This document shows, piece by piece, positions 35,885-45,268 of a stretch of DNA of 64,000 nt. The DNA lies in the NCBI GenBank assembly GCA_036703255.1, contig DATNPL010000081.1, forward strand, positions 10,647 to 74,646, in the 5' to 3' direction. The notes under the pieces were generated by a model, which did not search any database, had not been told where the DNA came from, and saw only the letters and a list, made by a program, of their open reading frames with translations. The position numbers and the translations under genes are program-made. This stretch comes from Drouetiella sp036703255 (lineage in GTDB: Bacteria > Cyanobacteriota > Cyanobacteriia > Elainellales > Elainellaceae). Every line of letters begins with the position of its first letter. Positions within the stretch are counted from its first letter, which is position 1.

Positions 35885-37024
35885 TTAGCGGTGGCTAAGG
35901 GGCAATTTGATAATGAAGGTTGTACCAGACCCAACTTGACTAGCGACAGCAATTTCGCCGCTGTGCAACTCTACCGCTCGTTCAGCGATCGCCAACCCTA
36001 ACCCTGTTCCCGGCAGTTTGCCGACATTACGGCCGCGATGGAAGGGCTTAAATAAGTGTTCTACATCTTCTGGTAAAATTCCTATTCCTTGATCTTGGAT
36101 TTCAAAACAAAGCTCTTTGTCTGTGCAATATAATCCCAAGGAAACGATTCCCTCATCGGGTGAATATTTGATTGCGTTGCCCACGAGATTGCTCAAGGCA
36201 TGCCACAGTAATTTTTTATCTATATAGGCTTGAATGCAATCCGATGGATAATTAAATTCGATCGTATGCTGTTTGTCTATATTCCATTGAAAAGGCTCTA
36301 GAAGGATATGGCAAAACTCAACAACATCAGTCATTTCCGGCTGAAAAGATGCGGCGTGATGTTCGGCCTGTCCCAGCGTTAAAACATCTTCAATCAGCTG
36401 ATTCATGCTGGTAGCAGCCGCTTTAATATGGTGCAGCAATTGCCGTTTTTTTTCTTCATCTATTTGATTGCCATATTCTTCTAAGATGGCGATCGAAACT
36501 TGAATGGTTGAGATCGGGTTACGCAGTTCGTGAGAGAGAATAGAGAGATATTCAAAAGGCTGGGGAAACTGAGGGTCTGAATCGGGTTTTTCTGCGGCTT
36601 TGATATATCTTTCTAGCGAAGCAAAAAGAGCCGTTTTTTCTTCTGTCTCTATCTGATGATGAGCCAATGCAATTTCAATCGCTACATGCAGATCGTTTTT
36701 ATTAAAGGGCTTAAGCACATACCCAAAGGGATGGGTTAATTTTGCCCGCGATAGGGTGTGATTATCGACATAGGCGGTTAGGTAAATAACTGGAATTTGA
36801 TAGCGATCGCGCACTTGCTTAGCCAAAGCAATGCCATCACGCTCTCCCTGAATCACAATGTCAATCAGCGCTAAATCGGGCTGAGTCTCGGCAATCTGCT
36901 GCAATGCCGCGTCTGCATCTGCTGCAATCCCAGCAACGCTATACCCTAACTCATTCAGACATCCTTCAATTTCTCTAGCAATTAAAATTTCATCTTCAAC
37001 AATTACGACCCTAACAGTCTTCAT
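35885..37024 (-). CDS. Receiver domain fused to a histidine kinase
   Basis: The 379-residue protein starts with a receiver domain (residues 1-120): VVIVEDEILIAREIEG, phospho-acceptor Asp in PDLALIDIVIQGERDG, Thr in VIYLTAYVD, and Lys in GYVLKPFNKND. A HisKA domain follows (His in LSILSHELRNPISTIQ), then HATPase motifs NLVGNAIKYS, QDQGIGI and GTGLGLAIAE. Receiver-then-kinase order suggests a phosphorelay intermediate acting on a further partner. It lies 231 bases downstream of the 1340-residue sensor kinase, so the large kinase may signal to this receiver. No output domain is present. It is soluble. Confidence 0.9.
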   Translation of the reverse strand: MKTVRVVIVEDEILIAREIEGCLNELGYSVAGIAADADAALQQIAETQPDLALIDIVIQGERDGIALAKQVRDRYQIPVIYLTAYVDNHTLSRAKLTHPFGYVLKPFNKNDLHVAIEIALAHHQIETEEKTALFASLERYIKAAEKPDSDPQFPQPFEYLSILSHELRNPISTIQVSIAILEEYGNQIDEEKKRQLLHHIKAAATSMNQLIEDVLTLGQAEHHAASFQPEMTDVVEFCHILLEPFQWNIDKQHTIEFNYPSDCIQAYIDKKLLWHALSNLVGNAIKYSPDEGIVSLGLYCTDKELCFEIQDQGIGILPEDVEHLFKPFHRGRNVGKLPGTGLGLAIAERAVELHSGEIAVASQVGSGTTFIIKLPLSHR

Positions 37025-37097
37025 GTAGTATCCTGTCCTGATATCTGTTGAGGTGAGGTTTTAAAGTAAGCGATTCCAAGGGATGTAAGGATTTTCA

Positions 37098-37142
37098 AGA
37101 GAGCGGCTGCCGCTCTCCTGTCTCTTGGGGGGTGTGCCCAAG
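37098..37142 (-). terminator. Tandem hairpins between the two kinase genes
   Basis: GAGAGCGG...CCGCTCTC at about 37099-37117 and CTTGGG...CCCAAG at about 37124-37142 form two short stems after the stop codon of the large kinase gene. They may end its transcript before the receiver-kinase gene; a clear T-tract is missing. Confidence 0.4.
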
Positions 37143-37254
37143 AATCTATTACTAGCAGCCAATTTCTATTCAATAGTAAAGTTTTATATTTTGTGAATAA
37201 TATTGTGATATTTCGGCATAAAACTAAACAGTGTTAGAGCCTAGTTGCCGATGC

Positions 37255-40200
37255 TCAATGCTGGAGGCGATTACGATATTTCAAGGCCGAAAAAATTAAT
37301 TGAAAGCGGGTGCCGCAGGTGCAATCTAATTCTAAATTCCCCCTTAGCTGTAATGCCAAATCATAGGCAATCTTGAGTCCCAAAGATTTAAGATTTTTGA
37401 AGTTCAAGTCAGCAGGAATCCCGATACCATTGTCTTGAACGGTCAAGATATATTGCGTAATGTATTCTGGCTGACCTAGTGATAACGCTGTGGGCGACAG
37501 CTCCGCGATCGATCCATCAACCGCTTCAGGGAAGCTTTCAGAGCTTAAGCTTTTAGACTTTAAAGAAATCCGCTCCTCTAGTGTGATACAAATTTCTCCG
37601 GCCTGCTCAGCTGGAAAGGCATGTTTTACGGCATTGCTTACTAACTCGTTGAGCAGTAAGCCACAGGGAATTGCCGTTTCTAGATTCAAGACAACGGGTT
37701 GCAGGTGGTAGATCAGACGAATCGGATTGGAGCGAGCGTTGGCCGCCAAAATCGTCGTTGCCAGCCGCTGAATATATTCGTGGAAGTTTAACTGTTCTAA
37801 ATCAGTCGATTCGTAAAGCGTCTCGTGAATTAAGGCCATCGCCTGTAGACGAATGCGCGTATCGGCTAGAGCGTTAAAAACGCTGGAATGTTGGGTGGCT
37901 TTGGCCTGTAGCCACAGCATCGAAGAGATGACCTGGAGGTTGTTTTTGACCCGGTGATGCACTTCTTTGAGTAAAATCTCTTTTTCTTGGAGAGAAGCCC
38001 GGAGCTGCGCTTCAATTTGTCGGCGTTCCGTTAGCTCGGTTTGAATCTTTTGATAGAGCGCCGATTGCTGGAGGGCGATCGCCAGTTGACTAGCGACTTG
38101 CTGCAACAGGGCGACTTCCGCAGGTTCCCACTGGCGATAGTAGGCGCAGCTATGGACGATAAGCAATCCCCAGAGGCGAGGCTCAGTATCCTCTAGGTTG
38201 AGCACAATGGGGGCAACCACTTGAGACTTCACTCCAGATGTCTGCATAAAACTTGCCAAACAGCAAGCCCACTCATCTTGCGTTACATCGGGAATGACTT
38301 GTGGGTTGCCGTGGTGAGAGTGGATGCGGCATTTGGGCAGAAAACAGGCATCTTCGCAGCGCATTGAAACCGTGCTGGGATACGCTGGCAAGACGGATTC
38401 TTTTAACACCACCCCGGCTGAGTCTGAAGTCAGGTGAAAAATTAAGGCTCGGTCGGTTTGCAGCATTTGCCGCACTTCTGTCACCGCAATGTCCAAAATA
38501 TGCTCTAAATTCAGGGATTGATGGATCTGCTGGGTGACGGTTCGCAGCAGATGTTCTCGTTTGGCAAACTGGCGGAGCGTTTCTTCGGCGCGTTTGCGAT
38601 CGCTGATATCACTCGCGGTCGCAATCACCAGTTGAACTTCGCCCTCCTCGTTGAGCTGAGGTTCTGCGGTAACCAGCAGCCAAGCCCGGTCTTGTGAGAG
38701 CGGACGATGGATACCCAAAACGACGTTCAGCACAGGCTGGCGGGTGAGTTTGGCTTTCATCGCCGGATACTCGGCGGCAGGCATGGGTGACCCATCTTCT
38801 TGAATCACATCCCAACGTGCATCGAGTAACGTGCTGCCCACCATTTCTTCTGCGGTGGTTTCCGCAAGTTCTAACATCTTGGTGTTAAACAACCGTGGAG
38901 TCATGTCGGGATTAAACACCACAACCCCCACCTGAAGATCTTCAATCAGCCTGCGGAAGCTGGTTTCGCTGGCTTTGAGCGCCCTCTCTGCCTGGATGCG
39001 TTCAGCTTCGCTGCGCTTGCGCTCAGTAATATCAAGCACCACGCCATCGGAGACAATGTCGCCATTGGCGAGATATTCTCGACTGGCAGCATTGTGAATC
39101 CACCGGATGCAGCCGGATGGTGGAATAATGCGATACTCAAACTGAAAGGGTTCCCGCGTGAGCAGCGTGCGGGTAATTTCTGCCCGCAGCGATTCCACAT
39201 CCTCTGGATGCACCATTGTCCAAAAAAGATTGGGGTCTTTTATAACCCGCTCTGGCTCAATTTCAAGCAGGCGCTGCAACCCAGAGCTAATGTAATGAAA
39301 CTGACGTGAACCATCCGATCGGATGACAGACTGATAAAAAATGCCCGGTATGTTGGCGGCGAGATGCTGAAACCGAGCCTCACTTTGGCGCAATGCCGCT
39401 TCGGCCTGCTGTCGTTCGGCTTCGACGCGCTTGCGATCGCTAATATCTGTGATGCGTACCAGGTTCATTTGTCGCCCTGCGACCTGAATTCGTTTGGAGG
39501 CAAAATTGCCCCAAAAACAGCAGCCCTTAAGACTGCGGTACTCAATTTCTTGACACCACACGCCTTTGATCTTGAATTCTTGGCGCATCTTAGTCAGATC
39601 TGCCTCAGGTAAAAGCTCTTTATGCAGGGTATATCCCCGCATGCCAACTAAATTCTGCTTGTGATCGGCTTCAAAGAGGTCTACTGCCCGCTGATTACAA
39701 TCCAAAATCAGCAGAGAGGTCGTCTCAACTAGAAAAATGGCGTCGGCAGATTCCTGAAAAGTTGCCTTAAACAAGTCTCGGCTTTCTTGAAATTCGGTGG
39801 TGCGTGCCTGTACCCGCTGCTCTAGTTCTTGATTGAGCTGGTGCAAAGCCGTTTCGATCTGCTGCCGTTCTGCCAGCTCTATTTGCGCTTGCTGGTAGAG
39901 ATTGGCCTGCTGAATGGCGATCGCCAACTGATCGGCAAACCGATGGGCTAAGTGAATCTCATCTGCTGTAAAAGTAGCAGGCAAGGGAGACTTAACCCCG
40001 ACTAGATTGCCCCACACGCGTTCATTCACCTCTAGGGGCACCAGCAGCCACGCAACCGGATAATGCTGAGCCACGGCGGGATGCACGGCATCGCCCAAGG
40101 TATGCGTGTTCTCAACCACAACAATTTCTCGCTGAGAGAGCCGCGCCGCAATGGGATTATTTTCATCTGGAATTTCAGCGCCCAGGAGAGAGAGCGCACC

Positions 40201-41277
40201 TGGCTTACGAATATGTTCGGCGATCGGCACGGTGCAGCGGCGCTCTGGAAAGACTTGAGCGACGCTCACCAAATCGAGCTGCAAGAGTTCGGCAAATTCG
40301 CGAGTGGCGGCTAAAAAGATTTGATCCAAGTCCAGCGAGTTGCGAATGCTCTGAATAATCCAATTTAAGGCCTGCTCTTGGTGAGCCTGCTGTCGCAGCG
40401 CCGATTCTGTGAGCTTGCGTTCTGTAATGTCTTGGCTAGAGCCAACCAAAAATTTCTGACCCTGCTGGTTTTGAAAGCAAATCTTTTTGGTCAATAGCCA
40501 GCGCGTCTCGCCTGCTAAGGTGGTCAGCGGTTCTTCAACGATATCTTCTAGTTGAGTTTGAAAGACCTGCTGATCTTTTTGCCGGAAATGATCGGCTTGT
40601 TCTTTGGGAAAGAAGTCATAGTCTGAACGGCCTAGAAAATCGGCTTCAGGGATACCGCTTAGGTTACAGATGGTCTGATTGACTAAAACAAATCGGTATT
40701 GCTCGTTCTTGACAAAGATGGTGTCGGAGATGACGTTGATAATCTGCTTTAAAAAAGCTTTTGATTCTTTGAGGTCTTCTTCTGCCTGCTTTAGTTCTGT
40801 CAAGTCGCGGCTCGTCACCACTACTGCTGAAATAGTGCCCTCTCGCTCTATGTAGGGCGTGTAGGTTAAGCCGATAAAACGCCGCCCCTCTGGATAGTCG
40901 AACCATTCTTCTTGGCGAATCGTTTCTCCAGTCAGACAGCGATCGATCCGAGGTTTAATCACCTGCCGAAACCGGGATTCTCCCATCATTTCGCTGATCC
41001 GGTGCCCCACAATGGCCGATGGGGGTTTGCGAGATCTTTTGAGGTGGGTTTGGTTGACCCATTGATAAATGTAGGCGCGATCGATCAGGGCAACCCCATC
41101 GGGGATGTTTGACACAATCCGTTCGTATTGCGGTGGCGTTGCTTCACCCAGGTTGCCATCTGCTTGAGGCTGGCTGCTGCTGTTGGCGATCGCGCAAGGC
41201 CGTCGGCTGCGTCCGAGCAGAAATCCTACTAAGCCCCCCATCACTCCCCCAAGAACGAGTAACCCCAGTTGCGTCAT
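37255..41277 (-). CDS. Multi-PAS/GAF sensor histidine kinase (HisKA_2 type)
   Basis: The 1340-residue protein has one N-terminal membrane segment (GLLVLGGVMGGLVGFLLG) followed by sensor domains in this order: PAS (about 50-165), PAS (about 170-290), GAF (about 300-460), PAS (about 500-620), PAS (about 630-760), PAS (about 765-890), GAF (about 905-1070). The kinase core follows with LLKEVHHRVKNNLQVISSML, the HisKA_2 signature, and HATPase motifs NELVSNAVKHAFP and DNGIGIP. The second GAF has DACF and, 28 residues later, Cys in WACCLA, a degenerate version of the two-cysteine bilin-binding pattern. It probably signals to the receiver-kinase downstream; the stimulus is unknown. Confidence 0.9.
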   Translation of the reverse strand: MTQLGLLVLGGVMGGLVGFLLGRSRRPCAIANSSSQPQADGNLGEATPPQYERIVSNIPDGVALIDRAYIYQWVNQTHLKRSRKPPSAIVGHRISEMMGESRFRQVIKPRIDRCLTGETIRQEEWFDYPEGRRFIGLTYTPYIEREGTISAVVVTSRDLTELKQAEEDLKESKAFLKQIINVISDTIFVKNEQYRFVLVNQTICNLSGIPEADFLGRSDYDFFPKEQADHFRQKDQQVFQTQLEDIVEEPLTTLAGETRWLLTKKICFQNQQGQKFLVGSSQDITERKLTESALRQQAHQEQALNWIIQSIRNSLDLDQIFLAATREFAELLQLDLVSVAQVFPERRCTVPIAEHIRKPGALSLLGAEIPDENNPIAARLSQREIVVVENTHTLGDAVHPAVAQHYPVAWLLVPLEVNERVWGNLVGVKSPLPATFTADEIHLAHRFADQLAIAIQQANLYQQAQIELAERQQIETALHQLNQELEQRVQARTTEFQESRDLFKATFQESADAIFLVETTSLLILDCNQRAVDLFEADHKQNLVGMRGYTLHKELLPEADLTKMRQEFKIKGVWCQEIEYRSLKGCCFWGNFASKRIQVAGRQMNLVRITDISDRKRVEAERQQAEAALRQSEARFQHLAANIPGIFYQSVIRSDGSRQFHYISSGLQRLLEIEPERVIKDPNLFWTMVHPEDVESLRAEITRTLLTREPFQFEYRIIPPSGCIRWIHNAASREYLANGDIVSDGVVLDITERKRSEAERIQAERALKASETSFRRLIEDLQVGVVVFNPDMTPRLFNTKMLELAETTAEEMVGSTLLDARWDVIQEDGSPMPAAEYPAMKAKLTRQPVLNVVLGIHRPLSQDRAWLLVTAEPQLNEEGEVQLVIATASDISDRKRAEETLRQFAKREHLLRTVTQQIHQSLNLEHILDIAVTEVRQMLQTDRALIFHLTSDSAGVVLKESVLPAYPSTVSMRCEDACFLPKCRIHSHHGNPQVIPDVTQDEWACCLASFMQTSGVKSQVVAPIVLNLEDTEPRLWGLLIVHSCAYYRQWEPAEVALLQQVASQLAIALQQSALYQKIQTELTERRQIEAQLRASLQEKEILLKEVHHRVKNNLQVISSMLWLQAKATQHSSVFNALADTRIRLQAMALIHETLYESTDLEQLNFHEYIQRLATTILAANARSNPIRLIYHLQPVVLNLETAIPCGLLLNELVSNAVKHAFPAEQAGEICITLEERISLKSKSLSSESFPEAVDGSIAELSPTALSLGQPEYITQYILTVQDNGIGIPADLNFKNLKSLGLKIAYDLALQLRGNLELDCTCGTRFQLIFSALKYRNRLQH

Positions 41278-41328
41278 TGTGATTACTCCTTTGAAGGCTG
41301 CCTAAAAGGATGTTTGGGTCATGGCTAT

Positions 41329-41373
41329 TAAGCTGAATGAGGGGGACGTAATGTGCCTCCCTCATTCAGCTTA
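41329..41373 (-). terminator. 15-bp hairpin after the GATase gene
   Basis: Perfect arms TAAGCTGAATGAGGG (41329-41343) and its complement (41359-41373) with a 15-base loop lie between the stop of the GATase gene and the start of the large kinase gene, both on the minus strand. It would separate the two transcripts. Confidence 0.6.
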
Positions 41374-41445
41374 TAGATTAATTTTGCCGGGTTGTATGTG
41401 ATCGAGAGACTTGAAGGAGAGACAATTTCCCTCAAGTCACTACAG

Positions 41446-42216
41446 TCAAGTGGCGATCGTTTTTGTGCCTAATTTTGAGCCTGCCAGGGCTGCTTTGGGG
41501 CGATCGCCACCGCCTCGCCCTAGCATGAGCCAATCTTGCACCAAAAATCTTCGCAGCCACTGCTCGACGCTGGTGGCATGGCGATCGAACCCTTGCATAT
41601 GGGCGTCATAGGGCTGTGCGCCCGGTAGCTCTAGCTGTTCTGGCACCTTCGAGATCCACCGATCAATCATGGCGCGAGTAATTTCTGGATGAAACTGGGT
41701 GCCGTAGGCGGCTTCGCCATACCGGAACGCCTGATGGGGAAAGACGCTGCCTGTAGCCAAGAGAGCCGCACCTGACGGCAGCTCAAAGCCTTCCTTGTGC
41801 CATTGGTACACTTCAGTCAAACCTGACAGCGGATTGTGAGCAACGGGCAGAGGCTGAATTGGGACATAGCCAATTTCGCGTAGGTCTTGGGGGTGGGGCA
41901 TCACCTTTGCGCCTAGCACGCGAGCCAAAAGCTGTGCGCCCAGACAAATGCCTAGATAAGGCGTACCCGAATTGAGGACGAGCGGAATCCAGTCTAGCTC
42001 AGCCCGGATAAAGGGGAGATCGTCATCATTGGCGCTCATGGGGCCACCAAAGACCACGACTCCGGCATGATCTTCCAGGGTTTGGGGTAATTCTGTCCCG
42101 ATCGCCGGACAGCGAATATCTAGGGCATAACCGCTCTCTTGCAAGACCTGCCCGACCAAACCTGGCTCTGAAGTCTCTTGATGAACAACAACTAAAACTT
42201 TTTCCACAATTCGCAA
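41446..42216 (-). CDS. Class I glutamine amidotransferase family protein
   Basis: The 256-residue protein carries the GATase I core: VVFGGPMSANDDD, the nucleophile Cys in YLGICLGAQLLAR and the His-Glu pair in GTQFHPEITRAM. It is a stand-alone domain of the GMP-synthase-like subfamily, which acts on glutamine or other small amides. No synthetase partner is adjacent, so the physiological reaction is unassigned. Length is normal. It is divergent from the transketolase-like gene, with about 400 bases between the start codons. Confidence 0.85.
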   Translation of the reverse strand: MRIVEKVLVVVHQETSEPGLVGQVLQESGYALDIRCPAIGTELPQTLEDHAGVVVFGGPMSANDDDLPFIRAELDWIPLVLNSGTPYLGICLGAQLLARVLGAKVMPHPQDLREIGYVPIQPLPVAHNPLSGLTEVYQWHKEGFELPSGAALLATGSVFPHQAFRYGEAAYGTQFHPEITRAMIDRWISKVPEQLELPGAQPYDAHMQGFDRHATSVEQWLRRFLVQDWLMLGRGGGDRPKAALAGSKLGTKTIAT

Positions 42217-42630
42217 CCGTCGCTCTACGTCTCTCTTTATTTTTTAGCTTCAGCCAAAATTTGCTTCTGTCATCAAGCCTAGTCTTTTGAGCCGCAAAAA
42301 ACTGTCGGCTTCGGACGAATTAGAGCAGCAGGATTTAGATAAGGCGATCGCTATGAACAATTCTAAGGTTCATCATCATAAATCCTATAGAGAGCGCATG
42401 AAACGATCGACCGCTTGATAACGCCATCTGGCGATAGGATTTAATGATTAAACGAATCTTAAAAATTAGCGCCGATCCTTCTGCCCGTTGCCGGGTTGAT
42501 TTACCGGGTCGATTTGCCAAGTGCGCTGCTGGTTTTAGATATGGATTTCTTTGAAAGAGAACCCTATCTAGATGAAGCACTCCCATTCAAGTTAGTTGTT
42601 CCAGTTAGTTGTCAAGAGGTCTTTGAATTC
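42217..42630. other. Divergent promoter region before the transketolase-like gene
   Basis: About 410 bp separate the GATase and transketolase-like start codons. In-frame alternative starts (42496 TTG, 42541 ATG) for the latter lie here. No other gene or RNA is recognised. Confidence 0.4.
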
Positions 42631-44826
42631 ATGGCTGCTGTTACTCAAATCCCTGCTTTTTGTGAAGGAATTCAGTACTTTGGCGACGCTCCGCCAGGGT
42701 TCGAGACCTATGGCAAAACTCCAGCCATTGCCGAAGGCAGCAAAGCGATCGCTAGTCCTGCTGATCCGAGTGCTGTTTATCAAACGTTGCTCTACGCAGA
42801 CGCCCTGCGCTACCTGACGCTGCAAGTCACTGCCAGCAAAGCATCAGGACATCCGGGCGGCTTTGCCAGCCAAACCGAAGCCTATGCCGCCTTAGTAATG
42901 CTAGGCCACAAAAATATTCTGACCGAAGTCGGGCACCATGCCCCTGGCTTCTATAGCGCCATGTTTCTCGATCGCTCCTTAGAAGCGATGGGCATTAACA
43001 CCGTGCAAGAATTGCGCGATCGCTTCCGCGAACAGCACGGCTTGCTGGGGCACCTATCGGGCTACATTCCGGGCATTTTGGCTCCCGCAGGGCCACTCGG
43101 ACAAGGACAGCACTTTGCAATGGCGGCGGCTCTGCTGCACAAAGGCACCCTCTTTCCCTTCACGATGGGTGATGGCGGCATGGGCGAACCCTACCCCATG
43201 AGCAGCATGGCGCATTTCCACACGGCTTTCCCCAGCGTCACCAACTTCTTGCCTGTACTGGTATGGAACGGTTACTCGCAAGAGCACCACAGCATGGTGT
43301 CTCTGCACACCAATGCCAGCATGACCGCCTATTGGCAGGGCAACGGCTTTGAGGAAGTGGTGCTAGTGGATGCCAAAGACTACGATGATCAAAACCAGCC
43401 CGGAGCCTATGTAGACAGCACCGCTTTCTCGCCTGAGCAGCGCCTTGCCTTTACCCAAGCTGTTTTAGAAGGCGTGGACAAAGCGGCTCAGTCTGCCTTG
43501 GGCGGCAAGCTGACGGTCTTTATTATCAAACAGCTTAAAGGGGCTGGCGTTCACGCACGCGGAGCCAAGTCGCACAACCTCTATGGGCACCATACCCTCG
43601 ACAATGCTGACATTGTGGCGGGTTTGAAATCGCGGGCGCTGCCTGCTGCCGCCTGGGAGCTAGTTCGCACGAACTGTGAGCGATCGACGGGCGGTTCGGC
43701 CAGCCAAGTCTCGGTGACAGAATCCATCTTGCCGCTGGCAGATTTGGGAGAGCTGCCGCTAGAAGAATATGCGATCGCCGAAGCCAAAATTTCCACGACG
43801 GCAATGGGTCAGCTCGTGGCCTACGTGGGGAAAAAAGATGCACAGTATCTTGTGACCAATGCTGACGGCAACGAGGCATCGGGTATTGCCAATATCAATC
43901 AGGGCTTGAAGATCATTCACCCCACCGAAGATCCGCTCTATAACCAGAGTCCGATCGGGCAAGTCTATGAGCCGCTGAGCGAAGATGCCTGTGCCGGACT
44001 GGCCGTAGGTCTGTCGCTGATGGGGGCGCGTAGCCTCTGGTGTTCTTACGAATCTTTTGCGATCAATGGCTTACCCATTTGGCAAACGGTGACTCAGGCG
44101 ATGGCGGAATTGCGCCGCCCCACGCCCTCCACAATTACGTTGTTTACGGCTGGCGCACTAGAGCAAGGGCGCAACGGCTGGACGCACCAACGCCCAGAAA
44201 TCGAAGCCTATTTTGCGGCCATGATGCGCAATGGTAATGTCTTTCCGCTGTTTCCACCCGATGCCAACAGCATCCAGGCTTGCTATGAGTGGGGGTTGTC
44301 TACTGCTAATAAGGGCGTAGTAATTACGGCCAGCAAGTCGCCCTTGCCGATTCGCACGACCTTGGCTCAAACCCGTCAAGCATTGCAGGATGGAGCGATC
44401 ACTCTGCATGAATCTTCTGGCAGCAAAACGATCGTCTTTGCGGTCGTGGGTGACATGATTCTGATGCCCGTGTTTGAAGCCGCAAAAGCGCTAGAAGCGC
44501 AGGGCTATGGCGTGCGAATTGTCTCGATCGTCAGCCCTCGTCGCCTCTATCGCCCTAGTGATGTGGCCTGGGACACCTGCTCTGAGCCTGATGGCGGCTT
44601 TTTGGATGAGGCCGGATTTGAGGCTATGTTTGGCGGCGATGCCCTCATCGGTGTAGCGGGGGGAGCTAGCGGCATGCTGGAGCCGATTATGCTGCGGAGC
44701 ACCATCAAGCGAGATACGATCGCCTGGAAGCGAGGCGAGACAACCGCTAGCGCCGGAGAGCTAATGGCGTTTAACGGCATTACGGCAGCAGGACTGGTAG
44801 AACGGGCGATCGGACTGGCTTCCTAG
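42631..44826 (+). CDS. Transketolase-like thiamine-diphosphate enzyme
   Basis: The ATG at 42631 is chosen because AAGAGG precedes it and because the protein then begins near the expected MAAVTQIPAFCEGIQYFG; earlier in-frame starts have no ribosome-binding site. The 731-residue product has the transketolase layout: N-terminal ThDP domain with ASGHPGG and TMGDGGMGEPYP...WNGY (the GDG-X-N motif), a pyrimidine-binding domain (SEDACAGLAVGLSLMGA), and a C-terminal domain (GYGVRIVSIVSP). Motifs depart from canonical transketolase and from Xfp phosphoketolase, so the substrate is uncertain. No Calvin-cycle genes adjoin it. A 17-bp hairpin follows. Confidence 0.8.
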   Translation: MAAVTQIPAFCEGIQYFGDAPPGFETYGKTPAIAEGSKAIASPADPSAVYQTLLYADALRYLTLQVTASKASGHPGGFASQTEAYAALVMLGHKNILTEVGHHAPGFYSAMFLDRSLEAMGINTVQELRDRFREQHGLLGHLSGYIPGILAPAGPLGQGQHFAMAAALLHKGTLFPFTMGDGGMGEPYPMSSMAHFHTAFPSVTNFLPVLVWNGYSQEHHSMVSLHTNASMTAYWQGNGFEEVVLVDAKDYDDQNQPGAYVDSTAFSPEQRLAFTQAVLEGVDKAAQSALGGKLTVFIIKQLKGAGVHARGAKSHNLYGHHTLDNADIVAGLKSRALPAAAWELVRTNCERSTGGSASQVSVTESILPLADLGELPLEEYAIAEAKISTTAMGQLVAYVGKKDAQYLVTNADGNEASGIANINQGLKIIHPTEDPLYNQSPIGQVYEPLSEDACAGLAVGLSLMGARSLWCSYESFAINGLPIWQTVTQAMAELRRPTPSTITLFTAGALEQGRNGWTHQRPEIEAYFAAMMRNGNVFPLFPPDANSIQACYEWGLSTANKGVVITASKSPLPIRTTLAQTRQALQDGAITLHESSGSKTIVFAVVGDMILMPVFEAAKALEAQGYGVRIVSIVSPRRLYRPSDVAWDTCSEPDGGFLDEAGFEAMFGGDALIGVAGGASGMLEPIMLRSTIKRDTIAWKRGETTASAGELMAFNGITAAGLVERAIGLAS

Positions 44827-44853
44827 AGTTTTCTAGCGTTCCAGTTCTGATTC

Positions 44854-44894
44854 AAAGGTTCATTTTTCGGCAAGTATCCGAAAAATGAACCTTT
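44854..44894. terminator. 17-bp perfect hairpin after the transketolase-like gene
   Basis: Perfect arms AAAGGTTCATTTTTCGG (44854-44870) and its complement (44878-44894) enclose a seven-base loop, 28 bases after the stop codon. Confidence 0.65.
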
Positions 44895-45037
44895 ATATTG
44901 ATAGTAAGAAATTGACAGTAAGAATATTCTTGGAAAATCTCTAAAATCTAGCCTGAGAAGCATTCCAGCTCGTGAAAACCCTGCTTTAAGTAGAGAAATG
45001 CAAGCAATTTTTCAAAGCATTTAAAACATCGAAAACT

Positions 45038-45268
45038 ATGCTAGCTAGAAATAAGGCTGAGTACAAAGGCTTCATTGCCGACATTAGAAAGGATGAGGCA
45101 ACTCATCGTTTCCGAGGCCATGTTACCGAAGTCAAAGATATTGTGGTCTTTGAGGCCGAAACTCTGGAATGCGCCAAACAGGAGTTTCATAAGTCGATCG
45201 ATGTCTATTTAGAGTTCTGTAGAGCGATCGGCAAACAGCCGGAACCCTCTTCTCATGAATGGCTGTAG
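45038..45268 (+). CDS. Truncated HicB-like antitoxin domain, orphan
   Basis: The 76-residue protein matches the N-terminal HicB fold: YKGFIADIRKDEATHRFRGH, VKDIVVFEAETLECAKQEFH, then DVYLEFCRAIGKQPEP. HicB antitoxins normally continue with a ribbon-helix-helix DNA-binding domain of about 35 residues and are paired with a HicA toxin. Here the stop codon follows directly after PSSHEWL and no intact hicA is present on either side. A nearby string (ATGCAAGCAATTTTTCAAAG at 44998) could be a HicA remnant, but this is too short to decide. The gene is an orphan, probably decayed. Confidence 0.75.
   Translation: MLARNKAEYKGFIADIRKDEATHRFRGHVTEVKDIVVFEAETLECAKQEFHKSIDVYLEFCRAIGKQPEPSSHEWL

Noticed and set aside
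35683..35952. 89-residue minus-strand ORF between pruA and the receiver-kinase gene
   Set aside because: It overlaps the end of the receiver-kinase in another frame and has no recognisable domain; it is a shadow ORF.
42496..44826. Xfp-type phosphoketolase
   Set aside because: The motifs typical of Xfp (GPGHGGP and its neighbours) are absent; the GDG-N ThDP motif and domain order fit a transketolase-like enzyme better.
44990..45030. HicA remnant before the HicB domain
   Set aside because: Only eight codons (MQAIFQSI) resemble the start of HicA; too short to call a pseudogene.
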